In this document: piece by piece, positions 1 to 13,301 of the stretch
Numbering within the stretch: the stretch's first letter is position 1
Layout of the letters: each line of letters starts with the position of its first letter
Assembly (NCBI GenBank): GCA_024516155.1
Contig: JAJJXM010000007.1
Span: 310,001 to 374,000 of the forward strand
Direction of reading: 5' to 3'
DNA length: 64,000 nt
DNA from: Pyronema omphalodes
Lineage: Eukaryota; Ascomycota; Pezizomycetes; Pezizales; Pyronemataceae
The notes under the pieces: generated by a model
Database searches by the model: none
What the model was told of the DNA's origin: nothing
What the model saw: the letters and a program-made list of their open reading frames with translations, nothing else
Translations under genes and position numbers: made by a program

Positions 1-3000
1 GACATGCCCTATGAATGGGATATCATCCGCCCTATTCTCACTACCGGCCTGCTTTCTACGATGTAACATTGCTGCACATGATTCCTAACTGTTTCTTGCG
101 TTCCATCATCTACCGGTGTAGGAGGTGCCAGTATGACTACCTCGGCGTACGACCAAGATGCAGATGAAAGACTAGGTCAAGGCATCAATGAGATAGGTAG
201 ATTCTCAAGCGCTGCCTAGAGAAAGTGCGAATTTTCATAAGGCTGTGGGCATATATTCAATTTGAAGCTAGATACATTCCTAGATCCAGCGTACAGCTGC
301 ACAAAAACTTGACAACGATTGTTAAAGTTTGCTTTCTCTTTGTTACAGCGTGACAAAAAAGTCTCCGAAAATGGACCCAAAACCCCTTGGCATCCGCATG
401 CGGGTCTCATACAGAGTATCATGAACCTCGGATACTTAATGGAGGATGCTTGAAATCGGTGAGCTGAAAAAAAAGTGTAAACGTCTCTGTCGATGGAATG
501 TTAAAAATAATTTTATTCTAAGCATGAATGGTTCAAATTATCAGGCACCCCATATGACGGCAGTTACTAAACCCTTCGGACCATCCATTCCCACTGGTCA
601 CAGTTGGCGCACCCACCTTCGCTAGTATGCCGTCGCAGGTGTTCATCCGAGCTGACAGCTCTCAGGAAAAACGGCCACCCTACCTCAACGACTACCGCCA
701 TTCTGTCCCACCCACCACGCTTCACGAGGTTTCTAACATTACTCTACCGGCAGGTTGGACAATCAAAAATTATCCGGACCCGACCGGAGTTCGGATGACT
801 GGGAGTCTGTCCTCCATGCTTCATGCCACCCCTCACTGCCTACGTATTACTTGCTTTGATACTACCACACCCACCGCCTACCACTATTTTCCCAACAACA
901 TATGCGACTATTGTCACATCGACTGGCGGCAGCTTCGCTCCCGTGATCCCTTGTCTTGATATCTGATTCCAGCTCGAAGGGACTCGGACATGTCCTTAGC
1001 GTTAACTGCCTACTTATTAGCTTCCATGGACCAGTCGATCCGGAGTCTAAGACTGTTTGGGAGACCTAGTAAAGCAACTTCTCTAGAGTGTAAAGTAGTT
1101 TTTGTATATTTTGCAAAAACCAACAGGAGTCACTCAAGACGCCGAAAACCAAGGTCATGAGGTGATTTTCACGAGTTATTGTTTGAAAGTGGACAAGACA
1201 TGGATATATTGGAAGGGTTGACAGCCAATAGAACCCCTGGAACAAACGTTGTTTTGGGATTCATCCAGCGTGACATGTCGTTGGTTCCCAAATCCAACTG
1301 CCTTTGCTTCTTTTTCATCTTAACGGGCTAGTAAAACTAGCTCTTTCTGTTATCTGTTTCGCGTGCGCCGCACGCGTAGAATTTAGTGGGGGCGCCTGTG
1401 GATTGGCGAATCCAATACTTATACTTCCGCACTTGCGTAATGGGATTGCCACTGCTGAAGCGGGCTAGTCCGGGCCGCATGCATTGGTAGTCCCCACACG
1501 GACCAGACGGAAGATTTTGAGTGATCAGAGGACTGTGAAGTGCGGCGGCAAATATACAGGACACATGTACTCTTGTCTTTAGCGATGAAAGTAGCGTCCA
1601 GAATATGATCGGCGTCCGAGTAACGACCAGGCTGCTGATATAGGGAGATATCTCTACATCTGATAAAGACTTTGTTTGACAGAATCCATTGGGCATTTCT
1701 AACCAGAGTGATATGTGGTTGATATTGATATTGATGGAAGTTGGATATAATTATTGGTTATTACTCGTTGTTTTTAGTACCGTGTTGGTACTAAATTTTA
1801 GCGTGCGTGCTCGCACCCTGAACACCTCTCCGGTTTGTTTGTATAGCACCACATTCGAAATGTGAAAAGCACTACTGTAGGTAATTACTTGTCGGTTATT
1901 ATCATTGAAGATAAATTCGATTACGAAAAAATCAGTCGATCTCTTCATGGCAGGATAAATTCCGTAACAGACGGTCTCGAGCGGTGAAAATTAAGTTCCT
2001 GAGATCCGTCCGGTCGGTATGCAACCTAAAGCCCTTAGTCACAACACGCGGCCACAGGTTCTCCACTGTAGCAAGCGAGCCGTACCGAACATGTCTTGCC
2101 TATGCATATAACATTCAGGCTAGTAGTTCATTATCCCTCAGGCCAGATTTCCAGTCTTATTAGTTCGTCGTTCATGAAGAAATTATCGTCGTCGGCTTTC
2201 CAGAAACACGATTCCGCTGAACCCACTAACCTGGTAGCTCTGATAGCCTCGATCGCGGTTGGCGCGCTTCAACTACGTCATCTGCTGGATGTACGGCAGT
2301 TGCAGCAACGCTGAACATCACTGCATGTGGCTTGTTTTATTGAGGAGTTAGGAAGAGTGTGGAGACGCCTCTAACTTCAACACGACAAGCGCAGCGAACT
2401 GGCGAATCCAGCCCTGCCAAGCCAACTTTATCTAAATTTAGTCAAGTTTTGCCGTTCATCCCAAAAAGTGCATAAGACGATTCTTGAGCCCCCACGCCGG
2501 TCTATGGAATTTTGATTCTCAAAGGAGCTTTCGGCACCCAGAAGAACATCAAATGACCTGTGGAGGTAATAATTCTTTAACTTATGGTCATATCTGAACC
2601 CTTCCGGGATACGGGAGTAAAATGGCACGATGCAAACGAGTGGGTTCCAACATCTAGACCTGTCTTGCTTTTTTCCATCAATTAACATGATTAACTTATT
2701 TATTCACGATATATGGAAGCCTTGCAGTTAATGGCGTCTAAAAACTATAGGCATCGGAGATTTTCCTGATGTGCGATGGATCTCATTCCGGATTCCGAAT
2801 GTAAACACTGCACTTACAGGATGAATTCATCAAAGCAAAGTGTAATTCACGCATCAAATCAGCCACTTTCCGTCTGCGACATGATAATGTTATCACATGA
2901 AGTGCGCAGCTCGCAAAAGGAAAAATGTTATAATGAGGGTGCGTGATCTGAGTGCACATGTAGCACTCAATTCATCCCATGAGGAATTAAAGACACTGTC

Positions 3001-6000
3001 GAGTGGTATTGCATCCCTGGTGTTACTCTGAAAAGCTTCCGAGCCGCATAGTAGAGCACGCCTCATTGTAAAGGCTCCGATATTGCGAACCAGCATCGCG
3101 TCATCACTGCTGTGTCCAGACCTGCTGTGACTCGCTCACTCCCCACGCCGTACTACAATTCGCTCCGACCTGAGATTCGAGGAAAATATACATCGAGATG
3201 CCCTCATCCATGCCCCAGATCTGCAGCATCGACTTGGCGGAAAGCCCCGCGGATCGACATGCTTGTAAATGTGCAACCACTGGAGGGAGTTCCTTTGTCA
3301 AAAACGATTGTTCTTCCGCTCGGATACTTCGCCCGCAAACCCATGGATCCCTACGGACGGAAGCTATAATAAAAAGCCAGCGGAAGCGCCCGTGGAATAC
3401 ATGCGACAAATATTTTCCACGTGTTTTTGCGGCATTCATGAGACCAGAGGTGGGTATGTTCGGCGTTTGCCGGATGGCGGTGCGGCGGTGCCACGGGACC
3501 AGAAAATTGCACATTCACTATTCTCGGCATCCGTCAAACTTACACACTTTGAATAGAAAGAGCCGAAACGTGAGGTGTGGAGGGGCAACCTGAAACATGA
3601 AACCTGGACAGCTTTGGGGGTATAAACCCCGCTTTTGCACTAAAAGCAAGCACTCTCCCGGTTGAAAGCCGTGTCTGCAAAGACTGTGCTGGCCTTGACA
3701 ATCTAGAAGCCATTTTACCCACAGTCTGGTTAACCCAGGATCTTCATCGGGCACCTCTACGGGGATTATAACAGCCGCGATGAAGAAAAAGGCTGACAGT
3801 ACCATCCGCTGATCATCAAATAACTGGTCATCACGCTGACGAAAATAAACACTTTCGCACGATTTCTATACTGCCAGAATTTCTAAAGGCCAGTTGCACA
3901 ATATTTAAATGAGTAACAGTCATAACAGTCATCGTCATCCTAAGGCTGTAATTCTTTCCATCACCTTCTGAGAGTGTGGGTAATGTGGGCAGGTGTCCTT
4001 TCACGTAGGAATAGAGACACCTGTTGGTATGGCAAACTCCTCACTGCAATGTATATAGTACTGCAACTAACGGCAGACAAGGATTATTCACCCCACTTCC
4101 CCACTTTTTTCGGGCATCATATAACTATCATTAAGGAAAAACCAAAACACTTCGTCCGAGAATGTGTAATACTCGATTTAACCATCCACGTTTATGACGT
4201 CGCCCTACTCCGTTAATCGACAGTATTTCACATCGCAAAATGTTAAAAAGGAAAAAGATTACGCAGGTACATCGACTAAAAATTGCTGGACGCAAATTTA
4301 TTCGGGCACAAGGGTAAGTCCGGCGCTCTATTATATCACTGCGCCCCACTTTTGTCACCCATACCACGGCAAATTCCAAGACAACTGCCTCCCATGAACC
4401 ACCAAATATATTTTGATAATCATAATTAAAGTTGAATATAATAGGGTTCTCAAACCCTTGTTTTTTCTCAGGAAATCTCTGGAGTTGTAGTTATTCTGTT
4501 GCTGAGTCCGAATTATATCAGGGGCGCCGTACTTGAGGCAACCACGAGTGCACGGTTTTTCCGAGAACCAGGTTTCAAACCTGCAGTATGACAAGACAAT
4601 GAATTGATACGGCATTATTTCTTGGAAAATTTTGGGAACATTGCAGTACTACTCGAGGAGGGTTTTTTGTTTGAATTCATTTTGATTTTGCGGCTTATGC
4701 ACTCGAGTAGGGTGCTTGGGCACTTGGCAATGCGAGTGACAATAAATGATCTTCTTAGAAAGAATAATACCCGCCCTGTCGTACACGCCAACTCATTGTG
4801 TTCCCGGTCTGGCGGTTCGTGAATATCGACAGGGTCTACCGGTCCTCAATATGTTTAACTGAGACATATTGCCATCCACCATAGTGTCTTGAGCCATGTA
4901 CCCCAGCGCTGTAATTGAGGCTACAAGCACCGTGGAGCTCCGACAGTGACAGCATAAATGATTCAAACGAAAATATCAGCTTGATAGCACCAAGCACAAC
5001 CAGGCAGTGCACAACATATGACTTGTTTCAGCCACAATAGGGAGTAGAAGCGAACTCATTATTGCATCACAATCAGGGCTGAAGGATGAGAAACCAACTA
5101 GATCTTGGTTCACGAGATTTCCCTTTGGTTCTCTCGGATGACGGCCCGTAATTCGACAGGACCAACATGGCTGGTAGCTCCCTGACGTTCCTCCCGTCCC
5201 TTGCCCGGATGACCTATACTTTACCAGATTCTGGCAACCAGCGGCGTTGGACAGATAATCATTTTTGTTTTCATCCGTTTGCAACAGATACCCTAGTTAC
5301 CGGTCGCATTGGCATCCAAACTATTGGGAGAATGAGATGACTGGCTGTCGGCCGTTGCACATCAAAATATATCCCTCAACTAATCTCTGAGGGGGTTCTC
5401 TAGGTAGTTAGTTGAGTTTTAATCCAAACAACATGGTTTATCAAGCATCGGTATTTCGGCCAAGGCCATGGCATTTTGATTTTAGCGGTGAAGAGTTTTC
5501 TATGGCAGTACGGTTAAGGAAATAAACCCCCAATATCCGGAACGTACCGAGATGTATCGAAAATGAGATAAACAATATCTAGTATAGGCCAGATATTAAT
5601 TACATTTGTTAAAACCCCACTCAGAAACAATTCTTTTTACCTAGGTGCAGAATAAGCACCACCCAGCCGCCAGGAACCCTAGAAGAACCCCCATGAAATC
5701 CAGCATGGGCTTCCCAAATTCAGCCACCACAGGTCCGATCTCCGACCAGGAACTTTGAAGAATGATTTTCTCAACAACCCCACAATTGCAAGGCCCCATA
5801 CTACCGCTTGGGATGTCTTTGTTTAGTTTAACCTACATAAACGACTTTTGCATGGATTATGACTCGGTCCACTTACTTTCTCGGTGCCGTCCCCACTGTC
5901 TCTCGATGAATCTGGGTGAAAATTGTTTTACTTGACCGGTAACCCGAAAAACATAGCCTTCGGATCAACGAGCACCGATACATACTGTACCTCGAAATAG

Positions 6001-8396
6001 TTGGATGTTTTTTTTTCTGGCATACAAAAAAGTGACGGCGGAAAGGTTGATGCATAGCTACAACTCAAGTCCCCGGTATATGCAGATCTGACACCAACAC
6101 CAGGCCTACCGTCCAATCTGTTCAGAACTGCACAAACTGACGGAGGTAAGATGGGACGAAAATTTACATCCTGCATCCCACTTCTGCACATCATCACGGT
6201 CTATTGTGCAGAATGATGCCCATAGTTTGTCTCTACCATGTCCCAGCTTAGTTCGCCAGGATACAAACCACGGTTATCAGCCCAACGCTATTCTTTCAGA
6301 GCTGAGACTTGCAATTTCTGCACCTCAGAGAAACGACGTCCCCAGGGTATTTTCCCCAAATCAGAGACAGAAACTGCAGGACTAATGCAAGAAACGCAAG
6401 TCATCCTCAGTGAGGATTTATGGTGGCCGTACCGGCGAAACATCAAAGGGCAAACGGATTGTGCCCCGCTAAGCCCCGCTCATCTTATTTTGTTATACCC
6501 CACTTGTATTCCGTAGACCAGACGATAGCGGGCCTAGGCTGATACAAATTCTACGATAACTGCAGTACACTAGTTGGGTCCTCATCCGTCATGAAAATAG
6601 GTTATGAATATCATGATCTGATCTTGAAACACGAAGCGAGTACGCGGAAGTGAAGTGCATGCAGTTATTTTTTTTTATACCGGACTTACATAGCTATACT
6701 TATTTTGGGTACGGTGGATCTTAAGCCACTGACGAAATTATCAAGTCACGCCCGGTTAAAAAAATCTTAGGACAAGGCAAGATACGCGGGGTGCAAATTG
6801 TTTTTTTTTTCTCCGTTTTTTTTTCGTCTCATTAACGATAAATTCCAAAATATAGAAAAAAATAAACAAAACTTTAATAGATGTCAACTGTTATTACGCA
6901 CGTGTTTGCGGTGGGAATATGGCACTAGCTATGTAGTCGTAGTCAGCATCTGATAGCGGACCAAATGGCTAGCGCCCGGGCCTCATCTCGCGAGCGAGCC
7001 CTTAATTCCGCCCTCTTTTGTCCGCGGAAAGGATTCGCGTCAACGACGGTCAACGACCATCAGAGACGGCTCGTATCATCATCATCATAGCACCATATCG
7101 TCGTAACTCACCAACATCTGGTATCCCACGCCGCAAATCCTCAACTGACATTTCGTTCGCGGTCTAACGATATCAACAAAAAAAAATTCTCGAAAAGAAA
7201 AAAAAATCTAACCTCATCTCTCTCATCGGCTCGCTTCAACCCGACTTCAACAGTTGAAATCATAACATTGGCCTTAATCTGAGTCAACCACTGTTCCAAG
7301 TCGCGAGTGTCATTGGCCTCACCCGACCACGCGATTCCTCCAATTCCTTTGTTCATCATTGCCCCTCCATACCCCGCTTAATAAATCCTGCGTTAATACA
7401 AACGCCCAGCAACCCAATGTGGTGATGAGGTTACACCGAATACACCGAATACACCGAACAAACGCTATTAGGCGAGTGATCGATAATGATCACTTTAAAA
7501 CAGTATACATTGAACTTTGTACACCGCGAAGCTGGCGTCGTCATTGGATAAATGCCTGTATATCTCACCGCCGCTTACTCCCGCCTTTCTGAGCCCCCAT
7601 CAAACGAAATCGATGCATAAACGCACCGCCGAAAAACTTCTCGGACATCCCACACCGCCGCATGGTGGTGCGCCATAGGGAATTCGGGGAGTATGGCGGG
7701 AACAGGTGGAGGAAAACGAGCAAACAAACAAACAAACAAAGAACCCCCCCTCCCCCGCTCACCAACCCGTGGGAGCCGCAAATCGTATGTAACAGGTTGG
7801 GGATGCCCGATATGCTCTCCGATGTTGAAATATGCAAGGGCGCAGGATATGCCGGTCTTGTGATCAGCAGAGCTGGATGATGAAAATGACCCGACGGACC
7901 TGATGGTAACACAGGATTGATTCGATGGGATTCAAGGGCGGCTATAAGGCCGGCGAAAAAATGCCATACTTTGGTATGTGGGTTTGTGCCCGTACAATGG
8001 GAATGTCATATTTCCCGGGGTTGAAAATAAAGCTATGATGATAACTGACATGATATTTGATGAAGCAAACAGAAGAATACAGAGATAGAAATACAACTGC
8101 AGGTAAACGAGAGATATCGTGTAATTTGCAAAGATATGTAAAGAAAAGTACAAGTAGAAATACCTCCGAGGCAGTCATTCCAACAGGACAAGGACTCCAG
8201 GTCCCAAAGTAAATTAAAAAAACACAAGCCCTCTACACAAATATTTTCCGCGACTCCCGGTTCACATAGAAACCCATATGGCAGTGAATATAGTATTAAA
8301 AAGAAGACTCCCGGTTTTGACCCTCCAATAGCAATGCGCCCCATAAATCTCACGGCGTTCATCACCCCCACGCTCGAGCCCTAGACCTAATACACG
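1..8396. other. gene-poor region, no supported gene
   Basis: I see no open reading frame here with a recognisable domain or a convincing splice pattern. Candidate frames are short and overlap on both strands. The stretch holds part of a dispersed repeat near 4.3-4.5 kb, A/T runs around 6.80-6.87 kb, a small acaccgaat triplet repeat at 7433-7459 and an aaac repeat at about 7719-7742. The last few hundred bases are the 3' flank of the minus-strand helicase gene. Confidence 0.55.
4304..4480 (+). repeat. dispersed repeat family A, left copy
   Basis: This stretch aligns by eye with 59943-60130 over roughly 170 bases. Shared blocks are CCAAGACAACTGCC, AAATATATT and CAAGGG(T/C)AAGTCCG. Many differences are C/T or G/A transitions with a few indels. 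Neither copy encodes a protein I recognise, so this is probably a decayed transposon fragment. Similarity may extend further right, where both sides carry ACGGCATTA. Confidence 0.5.
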
Positions 8397-11300
8397 CTAG
8401 TTGTATTCCATATCCCGTCTAAGGATCTCTTCTTCCGCCTGAATGCCCGCCAAGAACATAGGATCATCCTCGTCAAAACCCGAGTTGAGGCCAAAGACGG
8501 CACCCTCGCGTGCTTTGCTCTTATAAACCCACGCGGTCTCGAGCCTCGAAACTAATTCCGAAAGTACCTTGTCTCCCGCTTTGGGCTTCCACTTGTGCGC
8601 GGGTTTTGCGGCAGAGGCGGCGATCGTGGTAGCATAGACATTAGCTCTGACGCATGATGTTATGATCGCCGTAGCCGCGGTGCTAGGGTCTGTACTTTCA
8701 TTTGACATGTTTGTTGATAGATGCGCTTGATTTGACGCCTGTTGGAGTTTAAAAGGACCCGGGTTCAAATCTCCCTCTGGATCTGTATCGATTGCGTTGT
8801 GTCGCCATGCCAAATTCATCCAGGTAGACCATAATGGATCACGTTCAAGAATCCATGGATTGCCAATTACAACAAGACCTTCTTTCGCGCGGGTGAGAGC
8901 GACGTTAGTTCGGCGATGCTCAAACACTAGTCCCGCGCGCTTGTCCTTGTCGTTCTTTAGGAAGCGTTCGCGAGTTCGTGTCGTGCAGATTATGACGAAT
9001 CTATACTCCGAACCCTGATAGACTTCGACTGGACCTACGTTAACATTCCGATATCCGGCCGACCGCAGCGCATTTCGGATGCGTTTGACTTGTTCTCGGA
9101 ACGGAGACATGACAGCGATTTCGCTTGATCGGATCGGCGCAAGTGCTGCCGCTGTCGCAGTTGCATCTTCGCCTTTCTGAGGCCAGGATGTAGGGTCAAG
9201 AAGTGATTTGACGGTATTGACAACGATTTGAATCTCGCGTAAGTTGTAAAACGAAACGCCGTCTTCGTAAGACTCGTCATTCGCCGATGTAAGAATAAAT
9301 TTCATGGGGAGACCGGGGGCTCCTGGCCATCCTGACCATTTCTCAAGGCTTCCAGTATTTTTGGCTTCAGGGATTAAGCTGTCGTTATAGAAGAAAGATG
9401 AGGATACTGCAAGGATCATGGGGTGGCTGCGATAATTTCGAATCAAATTGGCGAACGGTGGGTAGAGATATGGCTGTGCAATATGTCAGATTAAAGCCTA
9501 CATCTCGGGGAACATTTCTTGTCCACACTAACCAGCATCTCCATATTTTGATCTGCCGGCAGTACGTCCGAGTGACTGCGTAAGCCAGTCATACCATAAT
9601 TCGTGTATAGTTCCCTTCGTAATGGATGCTCAGTGTAAATTGGTCTTCTAAATAATCTTTCAAAGGCGCTTATTCGTAGATCACTATTCGTTAAAACGTT
9701 GGGCCCAAGCTGATTCTGATCTCCTGCCATCACGAAAATTGGGGCGTCACCGCTGACCTCTTCTGGGGGTGCAACAACAGACAAAGGTATCGCAACCTCC
9801 GGCTCAATTCCTTGTCCGGCTTCGTCCAACAGTAAGGCTGACCAATGTAGATGAACAGGATTGCCTCTTTCAATGAATTCTTCCGACTGATCGTTAATTC
9901 CACGAAAACCGTCCATCATGACCTTTTCCAAACGTCCCAGGTCACGATTTGTGCAACGCGCTTCGACCAATAACCCAGCATCACGACATGAGCATACAAC
10001 CACGCGGAATCTCATCAAGGTTATCCAAGCAGGGATAGAGAAGCTGTCGTTTTCAATACACGAGTATGTCATCAACTTATTTGGAACCTCCGCAAATGAG
10101 CGTGCTGGAGAATTCAGGCGGAGCAAAACTGCCGGGGAGAGGTGGTCAATCAGCCGCAAGGCAAGAGTATCTGCAGCCTCCTGCGAAGGAGCACATAACA
10201 AGATATTATGGTATGGAGTGTGGGGTGCATGGACAAGCTGAAGTACTAGTCATATCGAGTCAATCGGGCTGATGAAATCTTTGGTAAGATTAACTCAACA
10301 TACCTGTCTCAACAATAGTCTTAGTTTTGCCGGTACCCGGCGCTAGAAACTGTGATTAGTCGTGATAACTCGGAGTGATTTGAATGAAGCTTACGTCCTG
10401 AGATTAGGTAAGGAATGTTTCCATAGGTTTGATTCAAAATCGAGTCAATTGCTTTTAGCTAAGGACACATTACTTTAGTATGAATAAACGTATTGGTTTT
10501 ATGACTTTTGAGTCCCAAAGGAGCTAAAATCAGATGGGGATTGCGTTTTATCTACTTACTTGCTCATAATTCAGGTGATTATCAAACCAGTCTCGCCGAA
10601 ACACTCCGCGAGGTAAGTTAAATTGCATCACTCCATCAGACTTCTCCGGAAACAACATCCTTCTCAGAAAAGAGGATGGAATTGTTGGCGGAGTATGACT
10701 CCGCAAATGTGAAGATAAACTTTTATTTGGTGGCCAAGCATTCAATGAGAAGCCAACATCAGAAATAGCCCGTCTCGGAGCATCCCATCGATTCTCTTGA
10801 ACACCAAATATAACGTTAAACCTTCCACCTGGTTCTATCCATAATTTTTCCGCTTTCAAGTATAAATAGCCTTGAGTTTTATCCATTCCAGAAACATATG
10901 TAAGATATTCAATTCCAGTGAATAGTCCAGGGCCTGGTATGCGGGCTGGAGGAAAGCAAGATTCCAAGTATTTCAATTGTCTCAATGTAACAATATCCCC
11001 AACCTGAACCATAGGTGTATTTTCACGGATCCCGGGAATATAAAGCCGGAAAATGAAATTGCCTGTTTTATGCAACTCGACACCGTAAAGATTGTAGTTT
11101 TTGAGTGTTTCATCTTCTTTCAACATCTCGTCGATAATCAAGTCCGTAAACAATTGACCGTAGTTGTTCACAGTCGCATCTTTCTCTTTATTTAATGATG
11201 CGTTATAGGCAGATGGATCCGGTGTCGAACGTGAATTTGTAGATGTTTCTGAGGTCGCTGATACTGGAGTCAGTAGCCTAACATTTTGCTGCCCGGCAGT

Positions 11301-11663
11301 GTTTCTCAATTTTGCAAGTGAAGGCAAAGGGTCCAACGGTTTCAAAAATCCTGCTCCAGAAAAATCCGCAATATATCTTGCGAAATTAATATACACTGGT
11401 GGGGTAGTCCTGTAAGAATGTGTAATTGGAAGAGTGTTAACTGATTTTTGAAAGTTTGAGATGAAAGCCGGAGAATATACATCCGGTACCCAATTGGAAG
11501 GCGTGGCAGGTGATTTTGTATGAACAGTAGCCAACGTTGTTGCGGGTTGCGGCGGGCGCAGAGTAGTCACCGGTGGTGGATTTGGTATCTCCAAAGGTTG
11601 CCCTGACTCTGGCTGTATTATTGGGATCGCAGAACTCCGACGTGGCGGGGGGTACCGAGACAT
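8397..11663 (-). CDS. SF1B RNA helicase, MOV10/SDE3-like
   Basis: A five-exon gene read from 11663 down: 11663-10560, 10458-10395, 10342-10304, 10245-9533 and 9473-8397. All joins keep phase and give 998 aa. The first ~365 residues are a proline-rich leader and an N-terminal domain without motifs I can name. The helicase core follows: Walker A GPPGTGKT (about residue 389, assembled across the exon 2/3 junction), DEAGQ box (about 543), GDQNQLGP (about 577), YRSHP, EVYQGSEY and NVALTRAK. DEAGQ and this order are typical of the Upf1/MOV10/SDE3 group, which unwinds RNA and in fungi and plants supports RNA silencing or RNP remodelling. The assignment to MOV10/SDE3 rather than another Upf1-like branch is inference. 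It is probably cytoplasmic; no membrane segment or signal peptide is seen. Confidence 0.88.
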
Positions 11664-13301
11664 GGTTGTGAGGTTTTGTATGAAATTGGTGGTGAGCGGG
11701 CAGGTTTGTTACGATCAGGTGCCGTAAAAACCGCCGAATCTACTATCGGTTAGACACCTATAAACAATTATACACTCTAGATAAAGGACTAGTTGTTTCA
11801 CAAAGCTTATGAATACCTTGTTTGTTCACTTAGTTTTTTGTCGCGGTTGTTATCGTGTTCTAAGTGGTTGTATTTGGGGTGCGGAGGTTGAGTTGAGATG
11901 GAGGCGGGGTAGCTCGCGCAGCAGGCGTAGAGGTATAGACTCAGTGCATATAAGCCAGCCAGCAGAACGCGAGGCTGTGAAAGAAGAAAACATGGACGAG
12001 ATCTGGTCGTGTCGATCCCTGGCAGTGTCTTTCCGCCAGTCAATTGGCCCCGATGCCCGCACGAAAACATACTTCGCTGCTTACAAAGACATAATTATTG
12101 ACCAGAAGGAAAGACGCGTCAAATCTAAATTCCACTCGAGGCGCGAGACGCGTCGACTAGGATAATTTCCACTTCACCGTGAGGGGTAGCAATGAGCACG
12201 TGAGGTACTACCCGAACTCGAATATTATGACATCATGTGTATACAATCATGAAATATGAGTCGAATTAAGTCTAGTGAGGCACTGATGACAGATCAAATT
12301 CTTTGATCAATCCAGCATAGGCCTTCAAGGCTTCGATCGGCGTATGATATCTCAAATAGAATTCTTCGATTTATTTGTAAGACGGATTATATAACTTTGG
12401 GAAATTAGGGGGCCCCACTAGGTGGCTTTGGCCACGAGAACAGGATCACGGTTTATTTTGTCCCACAAAGGTCTTAAGGGCTTCAATCGGTGCCTGATCA
12501 AACCTAAACCACACTAATCTAGCCTAACCTAACTTAAGCTAAACTAAAGACATCGAATTCTCGGATCCGTAGACCCCGCATTTTCCAACATTTATAGTAC
12601 ATAATAATTTTACATGGAAACGGGCTTCAAGTACAAGAAGCATCGAATCTCTCATTCAACCGTGTCCGAGGCGCTCGGAAGAGTGCAAGTGGGGCGAAAG
12701 TGGAGAATTGATGTATAAGACGATATCTCATGATTTTATCCTCCCTCGTATTTGCAAGCCCACTATTTTAGTCACGACAACCCACGCCGATATGACTCTG
12801 TGACAAAGTGGGGCGCATCGTGCGATGCAACACATCCTCAAGTCCGTCAGAACATTCATTATTTGAAACAGATGATTTGAGACAAACCATGAAAAGCCAA
12901 AGAAACGCCAGCTATGACTGTAGTTACATTCTTGTTAAATAAATGCAACTAAATTGTCACACAAATAAACGAAATTCAAGAACGTATTCGCGCGTAACGT
13001 GAAAAGACAAATAATACGACGAAACAACCATCCGCCATGGGACAGGTCTTTGAAACAACAAAAATCACAACACCGTAAACAAAATACAAAACTGTAAGTA
13101 TCGAGGCATGAAAGCTATCAAAGCAAGCAAGCAAATCCATCAACGTTGATATACTAAGACCCTTCCTCAAGGTACTCTAATGCAAATTCCTCCTTTCCAC
13201 CCTCGTACTCTCCTACTTTGTACAGTCCATCATTCCTCTCCTTCGAAAATAATCAGCCCCCAACTTTTATTCACCATCTCTTCTTTCTTCCCCTGACCCT
13301 C
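11664..13301. other. intergenic, helicase promoter and trehalase 3' flank
   Basis: No supported gene. The right part is the 3' flank of the trehalase gene and the left part is upstream of the helicase ATG. Overlapping short frames at 11.8-12.2 kb on both strands lack domains or splice support. A short run of tandem cctaacctaacttaagcta-like sequence lies near 12515-12545. Confidence 0.5.

Noticed and set aside
627..959. 110-aa frame in the left gene-poor region
   Set aside because: CT-rich, unknown, no splicing or neighbouring support.
3104..3593. Frames of 131-136 aa open on both strands
   Set aside because: Mutual overlap of open frames with no motif suggests chance or an old relic.
11807..12165. 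Overlapping frames of 87-118 aa upstream of the helicase
   Set aside because: No domain, no splice join, frames open on both strands.
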